A stretch of 64,000 nucleotides of DNA from Acinetobacter sp. Marseille-Q1618 (GCF_902809855.1 NZ_CADDWJ010000002.1:372001-436000); one strand, 5' to 3'. Counted from the stretch's first letter, positions 16,957 through 27,181 are shown. The notes: generated from the letters alone by a model not told the origin. Numbers and translations are program-made.

Positions 16957-18657
16957 TTAATTCTTTTCAGTATTATATGAAGTATATTGGAATTTGACTT
17001 TATCCAATATCTCTCCAAAACTTCTAGGATTTTCATAATTTAGATGCACTAAGTAAGAAATCACATATGGACACTTTTGCATAGAATCATACTTACAAGC
17101 TAAACTAAAATATAATAAAGATTTTTCTTTCTGATTGTCTAAAGCCAAATATTTTCCTTGTTTTACGAGATATCTAAAATCAGGAACATAATTAACCAAA
17201 CGCTCACCAATTATGATTTTATCTTTTAAAAGAAAAGAATCATCTTCAATAGCTTCATAAAATAAAAGATCTTGAAAATAACTAAAGCCAAAAGTAGGCT
17301 CCATACTAGTCATTGCTTGCATTTTATTTTTAGAACTTTGATCTTGATTGAAAACAATATCATTAATATAAGTTAATTTCCTATATTGATTTATGTAATA
17401 TATAGAAATTACCATCAATATCAAAACTGGAACATATAGCAAATAACTCTTATCAATCTGATAACTAAATAATTTACCATCAAATAGTGATAAAAAAATC
17501 GCAAAAACAAATAAATATCTAAAATACCACAACGGATATTCAAAACATGAATATAAAATAAAAACCATTAACACTATAAAAACATAAAATCCTTTAACAT
17601 CAGAAATATTCTTTAGATTATTAATTAAAATATAAAAAAAATAAATTATTATTATCAAACCCAATAAACCAAATTCAGCCAATATATGGCCGAAAATAAA
17701 GTGCGAGTGATCGGTCAGGCTTATCCAATCTAATTTGGTATAGTAATCAAAATTACTACTTGCAAAATTCTTCCAACCTACACCTGTAAGAGGATGATTA
17801 GAAAAATCCAACCACGATTGTTTTAATAATGACCACCTTGGATCACTTAAACTCTTTCCAGCTCTATCTATAACACTTTCTATAGCAAAATTGCTGTATA
17901 TAGAAATCCCAACAATTAAAGATAATAAAACCACATAAAACTCATATAGTTTTAAAAAGTGTTTACCTAGTTTAAAGTTTTTATACAAATTAAAAACCAA
18001 TACTGCACTTATTATTATTAAGAGTCCTGATCGACTAGCAGTAAAAGCCACACCTATACCAAGGATAAACAACAAAAAATAATTAATAATTTTTCTATTG
18101 TTTTCAAATAGCAGCATTGATGAAACTGCACCTAATGAAAAAATAAATGCAGCCTGATTGGGTTGAAATATATTTCCAGAATACCTTTTAGTTTGTAACG
18201 GCAGCCTAAAAAAATCTACTAAAGGCATAATTTTAAAAACATGTATAAACTGGGTAATTAGCAGCATAACTGATGAAAAAATAAAAAAAACAGCCATAAT
18301 ATAATTAATATTATTTTTATCTTTATAATTTGATATACAAATAGACAATATAAATAATAGAAAAACAATAGACACTGGAAAAACCAAACCATCAACGTAA
18401 ATTATATCATTTACCAAAGATTGAATTATAAATACACTTAAAACAACTAACCAAAAGATATTATTAGAATATAACTTAAAACTACTTTTATTTTTAAATA
18501 AAAAAATAAAAATTCCTAAAGCGACTATTGAATAGCATATTGTATTGATATAAAAATCATGCACACTAGGACTATAATGTTGAAAACTTATAATGCCAAA
18601 AAAATAAGATAAGCCTAACAAGAATAAAAACAAATAGTTTTTTAATAATCTAAGCAT
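16957..18657 (-). CDS. Pilin-linked O-oligosaccharyltransferase (TfpO/PglL-ComP type)
   Basis: A 566-residue membrane protein of the Wzy/PglL/WaaL superfamily. It has the NIFQPNQAAFIFSLGAV motif (parallel to NFAQPNNLA of the neighbour), a periplasmic segment SLTDHSHFIFGHILAEFG and a long C-terminal soluble region. Lying directly behind the pilin gene, it is probably the enzyme dedicated to pilin O-glycosylation, like TfpO or the ComP-specific PglL of Acinetobacter. The gene is visibly more AT-rich than its neighbours, a sign of exchange or relaxed selection. Another reading, an O-antigen ligase or polymerase, is less likely because of the neighbours. Confidence 0.78.
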   Translation of the reverse strand: MLRLLKNYLFLFLLGLSYFFGIISFQHYSPSVHDFYINTICYSIVALGIFIFLFKNKSSFKLYSNNIFWLVVLSVFIIQSLVNDIIYVDGLVFPVSIVFLLFILSICISNYKDKNNINYIMAVFFIFSSVMLLITQFIHVFKIMPLVDFFRLPLQTKRYSGNIFQPNQAAFIFSLGAVSSMLLFENNRKIINYFLLFILGIGVAFTASRSGLLIIISAVLVFNLYKNFKLGKHFLKLYEFYVVLLSLIVGISIYSNFAIESVIDRAGKSLSDPRWSLLKQSWLDFSNHPLTGVGWKNFASSNFDYYTKLDWISLTDHSHFIFGHILAEFGLLGLIIIIYFFYILINNLKNISDVKGFYVFIVLMVFILYSCFEYPLWYFRYLFVFAIFLSLFDGKLFSYQIDKSYLLYVPVLILMVISIYYINQYRKLTYINDIVFNQDQSSKNKMQAMTSMEPTFGFSYFQDLLFYEAIEDDSFLLKDKIIIGERLVNYVPDFRYLVKQGKYLALDNQKEKSLLYFSLACKYDSMQKCPYVISYLVHLNYENPRSFGEILDKVKFQYTSYNTEKN

Positions 18658-18677
18658 ACTTTTATTTTCTCAAACTA

Positions 18678-18712
18678 ATAAAAAAGTCAATCAAATTAAT
18701 CGATTGACTTTT
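18678..18712 (-). terminator. Terminator or attenuator between pilA and the oligosaccharyltransferase
   Basis: AAAAGTCAATC (18682-18692) pairs with GATTGACTTTT (18702-18712), followed on the minus strand by T residues. Partial read-through would give much pilin and little transferase from one promoter. Confidence 0.88.
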
Positions 18713-18729
18713 AAATTATTAATTAAATA

Positions 18730-19215
18730 CTAGCGGCGACATTCAGCAGGCGCATATTTTGCAGCTAGTGTACCATTTGCTGTATTTGCAATAGTAGTTG
18801 TCGGGTTAGCTGAACGACATACCCAACTAATAGAACCATTTGAAGGAATTGTAGATCCTGTAGCTGTTCCCACTAAAGCAGCTGTACCATCTAATGGGTT
18901 TAAAATCAAAGTTTTGCTTCCACCATCAATTGCAGCAGTATATGTAATAGTAATACGACCATTGGCTGAGTTAATACCAACACTTGTTACATTTGATGTA
19001 GAACTTGGTGCAGTGAATCCACTCGCTAATGGAGTACCGTTAGCTGCATTCTCAGATACAGTCGTCTTTGCAGATGCTGCCAACGATAAACCTTCAGTAA
19101 CTTTCGCACGAACCGTATAGTCCTGATAAGCAGGAATCGCAATCGCAGCAAGAATACCAATAATCGCAACAACGATCATTAACTCGATAAGGGTAAAACC
19201 TTTTTGAGCGTTCAT
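18730..19215 (-). CDS. pilA: Type IV major pilin (PilA/ComP)
   Basis: A 161-residue prepilin: [20 protein letters not shown], cut after Gly6, Glu at mature +5, then [20 protein letters not shown]. Cys133 and Cys159 enclose the C-terminal D-region. The Ser/Thr/Ala-rich globular part offers glycosylation sites, but the protein ends in Arg-Arg, not in the C-terminal serine that TfpO uses in some Acinetobacter. It is the main subunit of the pilus used in twitching and DNA uptake. GGAG precedes the start and a TATAAT box lies about 37 bases upstream. The PilA versus ComP name cannot be settled here. Confidence 0.92.
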   Translation of the reverse strand: MNAQKGFTLIELMIVVAIIGILAAIAIPAYQDYTVRAKVTEGLSLAASAKTTVSENAANGTPLASGFTAPSSTSNVTSVGINSANGRITITYTAAIDGGSKTLILNPLDGTAALVGTATGSTIPSNGSISWVCRSANPTTTIANTANGTLAAKYAPAECRR

Positions 19216-19251
19216 AACACATCTCCAATATTTTAATTTTTTATAAAATCA

Positions 19252-19257
19252 ATTATA
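19252..19257 (-). promoter_or_regulatory. Probable -10 box of pilA
   Basis: A perfect TATAAT on the minus strand, 37-42 bases upstream of the pilA start. No good -35 box and no sigma-54 type GG-N10-GC site was found at the expected spacing. Confidence 0.5.
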
Positions 19258-19377
19258 GTTTGCGTCCTAACCCCAAAGTTATAAAACGCGAACCGTTTAA
19301 CACTTTTTTATTTTTATCGAATTTGCTGTTTTTTACAACAACTAATTTATCTTGTATTTCTTTCAAAGTTTTTATGT

Positions 19378-19401
19378 AAAAAAGTGACACTTTGTGTCAC
19401 T
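19378..19401 (-). terminator. Terminator of the lemA-TPM operon
   Basis: AGTGACAC and GTGTCACT form an 8-bp stem with a three-base loop, followed on the minus strand by T residues. Confidence 0.88.
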
Positions 19402-19408
19402 CTTTAAA

Positions 19409-19969
19409 CTAGTTCAAAATGATAGGGGAATTAGGAAGTTCATTTTGATCTTGCAAATCAACTTTTTTATAATATAAATTCAATATCTTGCCTATACTTA
19501 TAACACCCTCCAACACTGCATTTCTATGGCGCTTGGCTTTTAATTCAAGGATCATTTGGTCACATATATTTTGCCAGATACGTTGTTCAGTGGCATTTCT
19601 AATGCCTCGATCTATCACAATTTCAACTTTTTGTTCACATAAGTTGAGATAAAGCAAAATTCCACTATTTTTTTCAGTGTCCCAAACCCCAAGTTCTGCA
19701 AAAAGTTGCTGCGCACGCAGCCGAGTATCTTGATGATAGGCTTGATTACTTGGAATGTGCCCTTCAATGACCACCTGAATCTCACCGACATGCCCTTGTT
19801 CTGCTTGCTTAACCGCTTCTGCAATCACCATCTGATCTTGTTTTGAAAAGTAACGTTTAGATGCAGGCATATAAAAAAAATGCTTGAGCCAACGTGCAAA
19901 ACTGGGTGCTACATGTTGTTGTAATTTTGGTTCCGTAACGATTTCTGTTGTATCTGTTTTACTTACCAT
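19409..19969 (-). CDS. TPM-domain protein, cytosolic form
   Basis: A 186-residue protein with a TPM (TLP18.3/Psb32/MOLO-1) fold: IAEAVKQAEQGHVGEIQVVIEGHIP near residues 49-73 and a FAELGVWDTEKNSGILLYLNL segment that continues to VEIVIDRGI. No signal peptide or glycine-rich tail is present, unlike the neighbour at 19963. The genes overlap by seven bases (lemA-TPM-TPM), the usual company of short TPM proteins in bacteria. The biochemical role is unknown; some TPM domains have phosphatase activity. Confidence 0.85.
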   Translation of the reverse strand: MVSKTDTTEIVTEPKLQQHVAPSFARWLKHFFYMPASKRYFSKQDQMVIAEAVKQAEQGHVGEIQVVIEGHIPSNQAYHQDTRLRAQQLFAELGVWDTEKNSGILLYLNLCEQKVEIVIDRGIRNATEQRIWQNICDQMILELKAKRHRNAVLEGVISIGKILNLYYKKVDLQDQNELPNSPIILN

Positions 19970-21045
19970 GAGCCTGATGCACCTCCCCCGCCAAAGCCGC
20001 CACCACCGCCACTATATCCACCACCGCCACCGAATCCGCCGCCACTACTTCCACCACGCCCACCACCGCCCGAAAGGAACATCTGGAAAATGAGTTGTGC
20101 TAAAGAGGTAATGAGTAAAAAGAAAATTCCAAAGCCCAAAACTAGGCTCATCAAAATACCTGAACCGTAAATTAAACCCGCAGCAAATGCTGTCACACCA
20201 GCAACCGAAGCACTCAACCGATTTCCAATGATGAAAGAAGCAAAAATTCCAATGATCAAAATAATCATCGCCGTGGTCATGGTTCTGTCTTTTGCTTCTT
20301 GTTCCTGAATGGCTTGATCTTGGCGTGCTTTAAGTTCATCCGCAGCTTGTTTGGCTATTTCAGGGTCTAAATTTAAAACACGTTCAATTTCAGTCACACC
20401 CGCCTGGATACCCTGCCCATATTGTCCTTGTTTAAAATAAGGTGTGATTTGATTTCGAATAATTCGACTGACCATAATATCAGGCAATACGCCTTCTAAA
20501 CCATAACCTGTGGCGATATGGATTTTTCGATCATTCACTGCAACGGCGATCAATAAACCATTATCTTGTTTTGCAGAACCAAGTTTCCATTGCTCTGCCA
20601 CACGCATGGCAAAATCAAAAATACCCTCATTGCCTGTGGTAGGCACAATAATTACCCCAATTTGCGCTTTACCCTGATTGTGGATATTGCGAATCTGGGT
20701 TTCTAAATTTTGCTTTTCCGTTGCAGATAAAATATTGGCTTGATCAATAATAGGCTGATTTAGACTGGGAAGCTGCCGTTCAGCTTGTCCTGCGGCCATA
20801 TCATTGGCAACAGTAGGAGTATTTTGACGCTGTCTTGTATCTTGTGTTGAAGTTGATGCGGTATTATTTGATGATGGGTTTTGGTTTTGGATCACCTTTC
20901 CAAGTACCACAGCATCTTCAACGCTGTCCGTTGCAGTCGCCACTTCCGCCCAAGCCAATGATTGAAAGGCAAATAGTAAAATACTGACCAACAGCATCAA
21001 CCCTGTTTTCACTTTATGATGAATAACTTTGCACATTTCAATCAT
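19963..21045 (-). CDS. TPM-domain membrane protein with glycine-rich tail (YgcG type)
   Basis: A 360-residue protein. It has a signal peptide (LMLLVSILLFAFQSLAWAE), a TPM domain near 90-215 (LPSLNQPIIDQANILSATEK, NDRKIHIATGYGLEGVLPD), two C-terminal transmembrane helices (MTTAMIILIIGIFASFIIG and LIYGSGILMSLVLGFGIFFL) and a tail rich in Gly and Ser ending GASGSW. This layout is that of YgcG-like proteins, always found beside lemA. The TPM domain should face the periplasm. The function is not known; membrane protein assembly or repair is one proposal. Confidence 0.88.
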   Translation of the reverse strand: MIEMCKVIHHKVKTGLMLLVSILLFAFQSLAWAEVATATDSVEDAVVLGKVIQNQNPSSNNTASTSTQDTRQRQNTPTVANDMAAGQAERQLPSLNQPIIDQANILSATEKQNLETQIRNIHNQGKAQIGVIIVPTTGNEGIFDFAMRVAEQWKLGSAKQDNGLLIAVAVNDRKIHIATGYGLEGVLPDIMVSRIIRNQITPYFKQGQYGQGIQAGVTEIERVLNLDPEIAKQAADELKARQDQAIQEQEAKDRTMTTAMIILIIGIFASFIIGNRLSASVAGVTAFAAGLIYGSGILMSLVLGFGIFFLLITSLAQLIFQMFLSGGGGRGGSSGGGFGGGGGYSGGGGGFGGGGASGSW

Positions 21046-21071
21046 ATTTTTCTCACTGTATTTTCAATTAT

Positions 21072-21665
21072 TTAATTAAAATTTACAGTAGGAGCTTTGG
21101 CTGCACCAGCTTCTGCACTAAAGTTTGGCTTGGTTTTCATCCCAATCACTTTAGCTGTCATGGCTTGTGGGAATTGACGCACATAAGTATTGTAATCTTG
21201 TACCGTTTCTACATAGCGTGTACGTGCAGTACTGATACGGTTTTCTGTGCCTTCAAGTTGTACTTGTAAATCACGGAACTGTTCATTGGCTTTAAGATCT
21301 GGATAATTTTCAGTGACTGCCAATAAGCGTGATAATGCACTGGTCATTTGCGATTGTGCTTCTTGATATTTCTTAAATAATTCTGGATTTTCCAAAACTT
21401 CTTTGTCTACTTTTAAGCCTGCAACATTGGCACGTGCTTGGGTGACCTCAGTCAACACTTGCTCTTCGTGTTTAGCATAGCCTTTTACGACATTCACAAG
21501 GTTAGGAACCAAATCCGCACGGCGCTGATATTGGTTTTCCACTTCTGACCAAGCTGCGGTAACAGATTCATCTTTGGCTTGTAGTGTATTATACCCACAA
21601 CCTGAAAATGCCAACGTGCTTGCAAGTGTCAGCGCCAAAGCAGCTTTTTTCATTGCGTTCATCAT
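21072..21665 (-). CDS. lemA: LemA family lipoprotein
   Basis: A 197-residue LemA protein. The N-terminus ends in the lipobox LAFSGC, so it is a lipoprotein. The core YNTLQAKDESVTAAWSEVEN, QYQRRADLVPNLVNVVKGYA, NYPDLKANEQFRDLQVQLEG and TENRISTARTRYVETVQDYN is the LemA signature, a long helical bundle. It begins an operon with two TPM genes. LemA has no established activity in Proteobacteria. Confidence 0.95.
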   Translation of the reverse strand: MMNAMKKAALALTLASTLAFSGCGYNTLQAKDESVTAAWSEVENQYQRRADLVPNLVNVVKGYAKHEEQVLTEVTQARANVAGLKVDKEVLENPELFKKYQEAQSQMTSALSRLLAVTENYPDLKANEQFRDLQVQLEGTENRISTARTRYVETVQDYNTYVRQFPQAMTAKVIGMKTKPNFSAEAGAAKAPTVNFN

Positions 21666-21816
21666 CTAAAACCTCAAGTATTTATTTGTATTTGTTGATA
21701 TAAGTTTATTCTATACACATTTTAGAAATAGAATTGTTTAATTTATGCTATCAACACAATGTGATACGTTTGATTTGTATTCTGTATAGCTGTATTTAAT
21801 TGATATTCATCCACAT

Positions 21817-21840
21817 AAAAAAGCCACCCGTAGGTGGCTT
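21817..21840 (-). terminator. Terminator after rbfA
   Basis: AAGCCACC and GGTGGCTT form an 8-bp stem, followed on the minus strand by T residues. It ends the rimP-nusA-infB-rbfA unit. Confidence 0.92.
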
Positions 21841-21856
21841 CTTATTTAAAGAGGAT

Positions 21857-22261
21857 TTATTCATCATCTTTTTTTGCTTCGGCAGGAGGTAAATCCTTAA
21901 CTGCTTCTGCAATAAGACCAAACATATAGTTTCCGTATGCATTGGTTTTGTCATAATGGAAACGCAAACGTGGCGTTATACGTGTTTTGATGCGGTGACC
22001 AAGTTCATGACGCAAAAAACCAGATGCTTTGTTTAGGACATCCAAAGTTTCTTTATTTGCCGCTTCACTTTGTTCATCGCCTAATTCACGCCCCATTACT
22101 GTGACATAAACTTCAGCATATCCTAGGTCTGGGCTTACTTTCACCGCAGAGATGGTCACTAGACCACCTAAGCGTGGATCTTTCAGCTCTTGACGAATCA
22201 GTTCAGACAATTCTCGCTGAACTGTATCTGCCATACGCTTAAGACGCTGACTACCCGCCAT
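21857..22261 (-). CDS. rbfA: 30S ribosome-binding factor A
   Basis: A 134-residue RbfA with the type II KH fold. MADTVQRELSELIRQELKDP, VTISAVKVSPDLGYAEVYVT and LGHRIKTRITPRLRFHYD are family motifs. It binds the 5' end region of 16S rRNA and aids late 30S maturation, important at low temperature. The start overlaps the infB stop by one base (TAATG), so translation is coupled. It is the last gene of the operon. Confidence 0.96.
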   Translation of the reverse strand: MAGSQRLKRMADTVQRELSELIRQELKDPRLGGLVTISAVKVSPDLGYAEVYVTVMGRELGDEQSEAANKETLDVLNKASGFLRHELGHRIKTRITPRLRFHYDKTNAYGNYMFGLIAEAVKDLPPAEAKKDDE

Positions 22262-24969
22262 TAAAGACTCCGTTTAATCAATTGAACATCATATACTTCG
22301 ATCTTATCGAGTGGTTTGATGTCATTATAGCCTTTCACTGCAAGACCACATTCCATGCCTGCACGGACTTCTTCAACCACTTCTTTGAAGCGACGAAGTG
22401 ACTCAAGCTCACCTTGGAAGATCACCACATCATCACGAAGTACACGAATCGGTTTGTTACGATGCAACATACCTTCAAGTACCATACAACCTGCAGCTGC
22501 ACCAAATTTACTTGAGTGGAAGACTTCACGTACTTGTGCAACACCAAGAATCGTTTCACGATGCTCAGGTGCAAGTTTACCACTCATTGCCGCTTTTACG
22601 TCATCAATCAACTGATAGATCACGCTATAGTAACGAATATCGATACCATCAGCATCGGCTTTTTGACGTGCTGTATTGTCGGCACGAACGTTAAAGCCAA
22701 GAAGTACGGCTTCAGAAGATTCAGCAAGAATTACGTCAGATTCAGTAATCGCACCAACACCTGAGCTAATGACACGAACTTTAACTTCATCCGTTGATAA
22801 TTCAGACAATGCAACGATTAAGGCTTCTAAAGTACCGCGTACATCTGTTTTCAATACAACATTGACAATCGGCACATCTTTTTTGCCCATTGATGCCATA
22901 AGGTTTTCAAGACGCATTGCACTTTGACGCTCAAGACGTTTTTGACGTTCGCGGTCTAAACGAGCTTCCGCAACTTCACGTGCTTTTTTCTCATCATCCA
23001 CTACAAGAACTTCATCACCCGCCATTGGCGCTTCAGGGAGACCCAAAATTTCTACTGGAATAGATGGACCTGCTGATTTAATACGCTGACCATTTTCATC
23101 TGTCATCGCACGAACACGACCATAAGATGAACCAGCAAGCACTAAATCACCCACATTCAACGTACCATTTTGTACAAGAATAGACGTTACTGCACCACGA
23201 CCTTTGTCAACACGTGCTTCAATAACAACACCTTGTGCTGCACCTTCTTCAGATGCTTTCAATTCTAACAATTCAGCTTGAATTGAAATCAGGTCTAGAA
23301 GTTCATCAATCCCCATACCAGAGTGTGCTGATACCATTGCTACAGGTACATCACCACCCCATTGTTCAGGTACAATTTCTTTGGTGGTTAATTCATTCAA
23401 TACACGATCTGGATCAGCAGATTCTTTATCCATCTTGTTGATTGCAACAATAATTGGTGTACCTGCTGCACGTGCATGGTCAATTGCTTCTGCAGTTTGT
23501 GGCATAACGCCATCATCTGCTGCGACAACAAGCACCACGATATCAGTTGCTTTCGCACCACGAGAACGCATTGCAGTAAATGCGGCGTGTCCCGGTGTAT
23601 CTAAGAAAGTAATAATGCCTTTCTCAGTTTTCACATGGTAAGCACCGATATGTTGGGTAATACCACCTGCTTCGCCTTGCGCCACTTTCGCACGACGGAT
23701 GCGGTCAAGCAACGATGTTTTACCATGGTCAACGTGTCCCATAATCGTCACAACTGGTGGACGAGTGGTTTGAACACCACGTGCTTCTTCAGCTGCTTCA
23801 AGCAAGTTATCTTCTGCTTGTGTATCTGAAACAAGTACTGGATTGTGACCCATTTCTTCTACCACAAGGGCAGCAATTTCTTGGTCAATCGCTTGGTTTT
23901 GTGTAACCAATTCACCCATTTTCATAAGTGATTTGATAACTTCACGTACCTTAACCGCCATTTTTGCAGCTAAGTCAGCAACAACAATCGTTGCACCAAT
24001 TTCAACATCATAAACTTGTTTTTTAACTGGTTTTTCAAAACCGTGTTTATTTGCTTGGCTGGTTTTTAAACCACGTTTATGCGGGTTATGGCTAAAAGAT
24101 TGCTCTTCTTGACCACGACGACCACCTTTTTTCTGACCACGTGGATTATTGGTGTTAGCACCACGTTTAATATCACGGTCTTCTTTTGCAAAAGAGTCTT
24201 CATATGCTTGACCCACCAAACCTGCAGCCAGTGGAGAGTCGTCTACAACACGAATTGTGGCAGTGGTGTCTTCATTTGAATATTTAGACGCCATTTTACG
24301 CATTTGTTCAAGTGTACGTTGTTGCGCCTCTTCAGCAGCTTTACGACGTGCGGTTTCCTCAACTGCTTTTAATTTTGCAGCTTCAGCTTCACGCGCTTTT
24401 TTCTGTTCAGGCGTTTCAATGGTTTTAACCGTTGCTTTGGTAATTGGTTTATTCGTAGATTTACGTTTTACCACTACCGCAGCTTTTGGTGTTTCTTTTG
24501 CAGCAGTTTGCTGTTTAGCAGCAGCACGCATTTTTTCCAAATTTGCTTTTGCAGAGCTTTCAGATTTCTCTTGCTCTTTGTTTGCAACATCCGCTTTGGC
24601 TTTTTGTTCAGCCTGCACTTGTGCTTCTGCTTGCGCTTTTGCTAAAGCTTCTGCCTTAATTTGTTCTGGATTTGGCTTAGTAAACGTGTGTTTTTTACGC
24701 ACTTCTACATTAATCGTTTTAGCCTTACCCGATGTACTGGCTACTTTAGCAGTACTAGTCGTTTTACGTTTCAACGTGATTTTTCCTGCGTTACCCACGT
24801 CTTGACCATGAGATTTTTTCAAATGGTTAACAAGGGTAGCTTGCTGTTCTGTTGTAATCTTGTCTTCAGCTTTCTTTTGTGGCAATCCAGCTTCACGCAC
24901 CTGATCAAGGAGCTTTTCAACAGGAAGTCCTACACTGACCGCTAACTCTTTAATTGACTTATCCGTCAT
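22261..24969 (-). CDS. infB: Translation initiation factor IF-2
   Basis: A 902-residue GTPase that delivers fMet-tRNA to the 30S subunit. The N-terminal part has the IF2_N domain and a long Lys/Ala/Glu-rich linker. The G domain starts near residue 405 ([14 protein letters not shown]), followed by [11 protein letters not shown] and INKMDK; the C-terminal domains include [10 protein letters not shown] and [19 protein letters not shown] lies directly upstream of the start. It sits between nusA and rbfA. A clear shorter internal start was not assessed. Confidence 0.97.
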   Translation of the reverse strand: MTDKSIKELAVSVGLPVEKLLDQVREAGLPQKKAEDKITTEQQATLVNHLKKSHGQDVGNAGKITLKRKTTSTAKVASTSGKAKTINVEVRKKHTFTKPNPEQIKAEALAKAQAEAQVQAEQKAKADVANKEQEKSESSAKANLEKMRAAAKQQTAAKETPKAAVVVKRKSTNKPITKATVKTIETPEQKKAREAEAAKLKAVEETARRKAAEEAQQRTLEQMRKMASKYSNEDTTATIRVVDDSPLAAGLVGQAYEDSFAKEDRDIKRGANTNNPRGQKKGGRRGQEEQSFSHNPHKRGLKTSQANKHGFEKPVKKQVYDVEIGATIVVADLAAKMAVKVREVIKSLMKMGELVTQNQAIDQEIAALVVEEMGHNPVLVSDTQAEDNLLEAAEEARGVQTTRPPVVTIMGHVDHGKTSLLDRIRRAKVAQGEAGGITQHIGAYHVKTEKGIITFLDTPGHAAFTAMRSRGAKATDIVVLVVAADDGVMPQTAEAIDHARAAGTPIIVAINKMDKESADPDRVLNELTTKEIVPEQWGGDVPVAMVSAHSGMGIDELLDLISIQAELLELKASEEGAAQGVVIEARVDKGRGAVTSILVQNGTLNVGDLVLAGSSYGRVRAMTDENGQRIKSAGPSIPVEILGLPEAPMAGDEVLVVDDEKKAREVAEARLDRERQKRLERQSAMRLENLMASMGKKDVPIVNVVLKTDVRGTLEALIVALSELSTDEVKVRVISSGVGAITESDVILAESSEAVLLGFNVRADNTARQKADADGIDIRYYSVIYQLIDDVKAAMSGKLAPEHRETILGVAQVREVFHSSKFGAAAGCMVLEGMLHRNKPIRVLRDDVVIFQGELESLRRFKEVVEEVRAGMECGLAVKGYNDIKPLDKIEVYDVQLIKRSL

Positions 24970-24979
24970 GTATTACCTC

Positions 24980-26464
24980 CTAGTTAAACCATGATTCACG
25001 CGCTTTCATAATAAATTGACCTGCTTTATCAGCATCTAAACCTTCAATATCTGCGATATCGTCAGTTGCCTGATCAGCCAAATCATCGACTGTAATAACA
25101 CCACGAGCCGCTAAAGCATATGCAATTTCAGAAGTCATACCTTCCATTTCTAGAAGTTCTTGACTTGGCTCTTGAATGTTTTCTTGCTGCTTCAGCGCAT
25201 CTGCCAAAGCTGCCTCTTTTGCACGACCTTGCAACATTTCCACAAGTTCAGCATCAAGCTCAATCTCATCAAATGTTTCTGCTGGAACATAAGCAATTTC
25301 TTCAAGTGAAGTAAAGCCCATTTCTACCAATGCAATTGCAAGATCTTCTTCAATATCCAGACGTGTTACAAACATATCTAAATATTGTTGTGCTTCATTT
25401 TGTTGACGAGCACGATACTCATCTTCAAGCATCATATTCAGCTTATAGCCTGTAAGTTCTGAAGCTAAACGAACATTTTGACCTTGTGAACCAATTGCAC
25501 GCGCCAATTGATCACTGGTTGCAAAAATAATATCTGCTGTGCGTTCTTCTTCATCAATTACGATGCCTGATACATCCGCAGGCTCTAATGCGCTTGCGAT
25601 ATACTGTGCTGGATCGTCAGACCAAACCACCACATCAATACGTTCACCATTGAGCTCAGATTGTACTGCCTGAATACGTGTACCACGCATCCCAATACAC
25701 GCACCGACTGGATCAATACGATGATCGTTGGTTTTCACTGCAATTTTAGCACGAACACCCGGTTGGCGTGCAGCTGCTTTAATCTCAATGATTTCTTCAG
25801 AAATTTCAGGAATTTCTTTTTTCATCAATGCGATCAACATTTCAGGTTTGGCACGTGACAATAACAATTGTGCACCACGACCTTCTTTGTTGACGCTATA
25901 TAGAATCGCATTAACACGCTGTTTAGGACGAAGAATTTCTTTATGAATCATTTCTTCACGTGCTAAATACGCTTCTGCATTGTCACCTAAGTCAATGATA
26001 AAGCCGTCTTTGGTTTGTTTTTTCACTTCACCGTAGATCAATTCACCAACTTTAGACTCGTATGCGTCTGCAACCAATGCACGTTCTGCTTCACGGATTT
26101 TTTGCACAATCACTTGTTTTGCAATCTGTGCAGCAATACGACCAAACTCGATAGAAGGTACTTCGAGCTCACGAATATCACCGATTGACCATTTTGCAGG
26201 ATCCACATCAGAAATCGCATCTTGGCATGCAGGCATTTCATGATCTTCATCAGCCACTACTTCCCATTGACGGAAAGTACTGTATTCACCTGTTTTACGA
26301 TCAATTTCTACACGCAAACGTGCTTCTTCAGAATTTGTGCCTTCGTAGAATTTTTTCTTTGTTGCAGCTACAAGTGCTTGCTCAAGTGCTTCAAAGATCG
26401 CTTCACGACTAACACCTTTTTCATTACTAACCGTCTCTGCAACGGTAAGAATTTCACGGCCCAT
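24980..26464 (-). CDS. nusA: Transcription termination/antitermination protein NusA
   Basis: A 494-residue RNA polymerase-binding factor. Domains in order: N-terminal NusA domain (ILTVAETVSNEKGVSREAIF), S1 domain near 135-200, two KH domains (PVGACIGMRGTRIQAVQSEL and RAIGSQGQNVRLASELTGYK) and two acidic C-terminal repeats. It modulates pausing, termination and antitermination. It lies 10 bases upstream of infB and 40 bases downstream of rimP. Confidence 0.97.
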   Translation of the reverse strand: MGREILTVAETVSNEKGVSREAIFEALEQALVAATKKKFYEGTNSEEARLRVEIDRKTGEYSTFRQWEVVADEDHEMPACQDAISDVDPAKWSIGDIRELEVPSIEFGRIAAQIAKQVIVQKIREAERALVADAYESKVGELIYGEVKKQTKDGFIIDLGDNAEAYLAREEMIHKEILRPKQRVNAILYSVNKEGRGAQLLLSRAKPEMLIALMKKEIPEISEEIIEIKAAARQPGVRAKIAVKTNDHRIDPVGACIGMRGTRIQAVQSELNGERIDVVVWSDDPAQYIASALEPADVSGIVIDEEERTADIIFATSDQLARAIGSQGQNVRLASELTGYKLNMMLEDEYRARQQNEAQQYLDMFVTRLDIEEDLAIALVEMGFTSLEEIAYVPAETFDEIELDAELVEMLQGRAKEAALADALKQQENIQEPSQELLEMEGMTSEIAYALAARGVITVDDLADQATDDIADIEGLDADKAGQFIMKARESWFN

Positions 26465-26504
26465 AAGTCACCTACTATTCAAATTCTTATTCGTTAAAAT
26501 TAAT

Positions 26505-27029
26505 TTAGTCTTGATAGATTAAATTGGCTTTGTCGATGTTATTACTGTCAATATCCAAAACTTGCTGCTTTTCAACTTCAACTTGAATCATTTCATTTTC
26601 AAGATCAACAGAGACAAGCTTCGCTTGGAATTTACGACGGTTTTCTACAGCTGCAATTAAACGTAATGCAACTTGCTGACCGACATATTGAGACATTTGT
26701 TTCAATTCAAAAAAAGGACGATCCCAACCTGGAGATGATACTTCTAATGCATACTCACCCGAAATTGGATCATGTACATCAAGAATCGCACCTACCTGCT
26801 GAGTCACACGCACACAGTCTTGTACGCCAATACCTTGACCCAACTCAACCTCACCATCTTCATTGATGACAGGTTCAGCATTTTTATCAATTTCTTTGTC
26901 AATATAGATACGTAGTAATGAACGTTTACCTTGAGGCAAAAATTCAATTCCCCACAACTCTACATCACACGCTTGCACCGCAGGAGCGATTAAATCTTGA
27001 AGTGCTTGAGTTTTATTTGATAGCTTCAT
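26505..27029 (-). CDS. rimP: Ribosome maturation factor RimP
   Basis: A 174-residue RimP (YhbC/DUF150). It has [39 protein letters not shown] and the hallmark [15 protein letters not shown]. It is needed for 30S maturation. It is first in the rimP-nusA-infB-rbfA operon. A terminator at 27160-27181 separates it from the tRNA genes upstream, so a promoter should lie in 27030-27160. Confidence 0.96.
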   Translation of the reverse strand: MKLSNKTQALQDLIAPAVQACDVELWGIEFLPQGKRSLLRIYIDKEIDKNAEPVINEDGEVELGQGIGVQDCVRVTQQVGAILDVHDPISGEYALEVSSPGWDRPFFELKQMSQYVGQQVALRLIAAVENRRKFQAKLVSVDLENEMIQVEVEKQQVLDIDSNNIDKANLIYQD

Positions 27030-27159
27030 TTACTCTCGTCATTTTGTGCGATTTATGGTCGAAATGACCACCACAGACCCATACACACTATAGTAGTAGT
27101 GAAACATGACACTTTAACTTTGCCTATACGGCTCATATCGACACTACACGATAGCCAAT

Positions 27160-27181
27160 AAAAAAGGGCGAAATTCGCCCC
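27160..27181 (-). terminator. Terminator after the tRNA cluster
   Basis: GGGCGA and TCGCCC form the stem with a three-base loop, followed on the minus strand by T residues. It lies between the last tRNA-fMet and rimP. Confidence 0.85.

Noticed and set aside
19216..19320. Sigma-54 promoter for pilA
   Set aside because: No GG-N10-GC pair with the proper flanks was found upstream of the start; only a TATAAT box is supported.
24257..24805. 182-codon frame on the plus strand opposite infB
   Set aside because: It mirrors the Lys/Ala-rich linker of IF-2; its Ala/Ser/Cys-rich product fits no family and it has no ribosome site.
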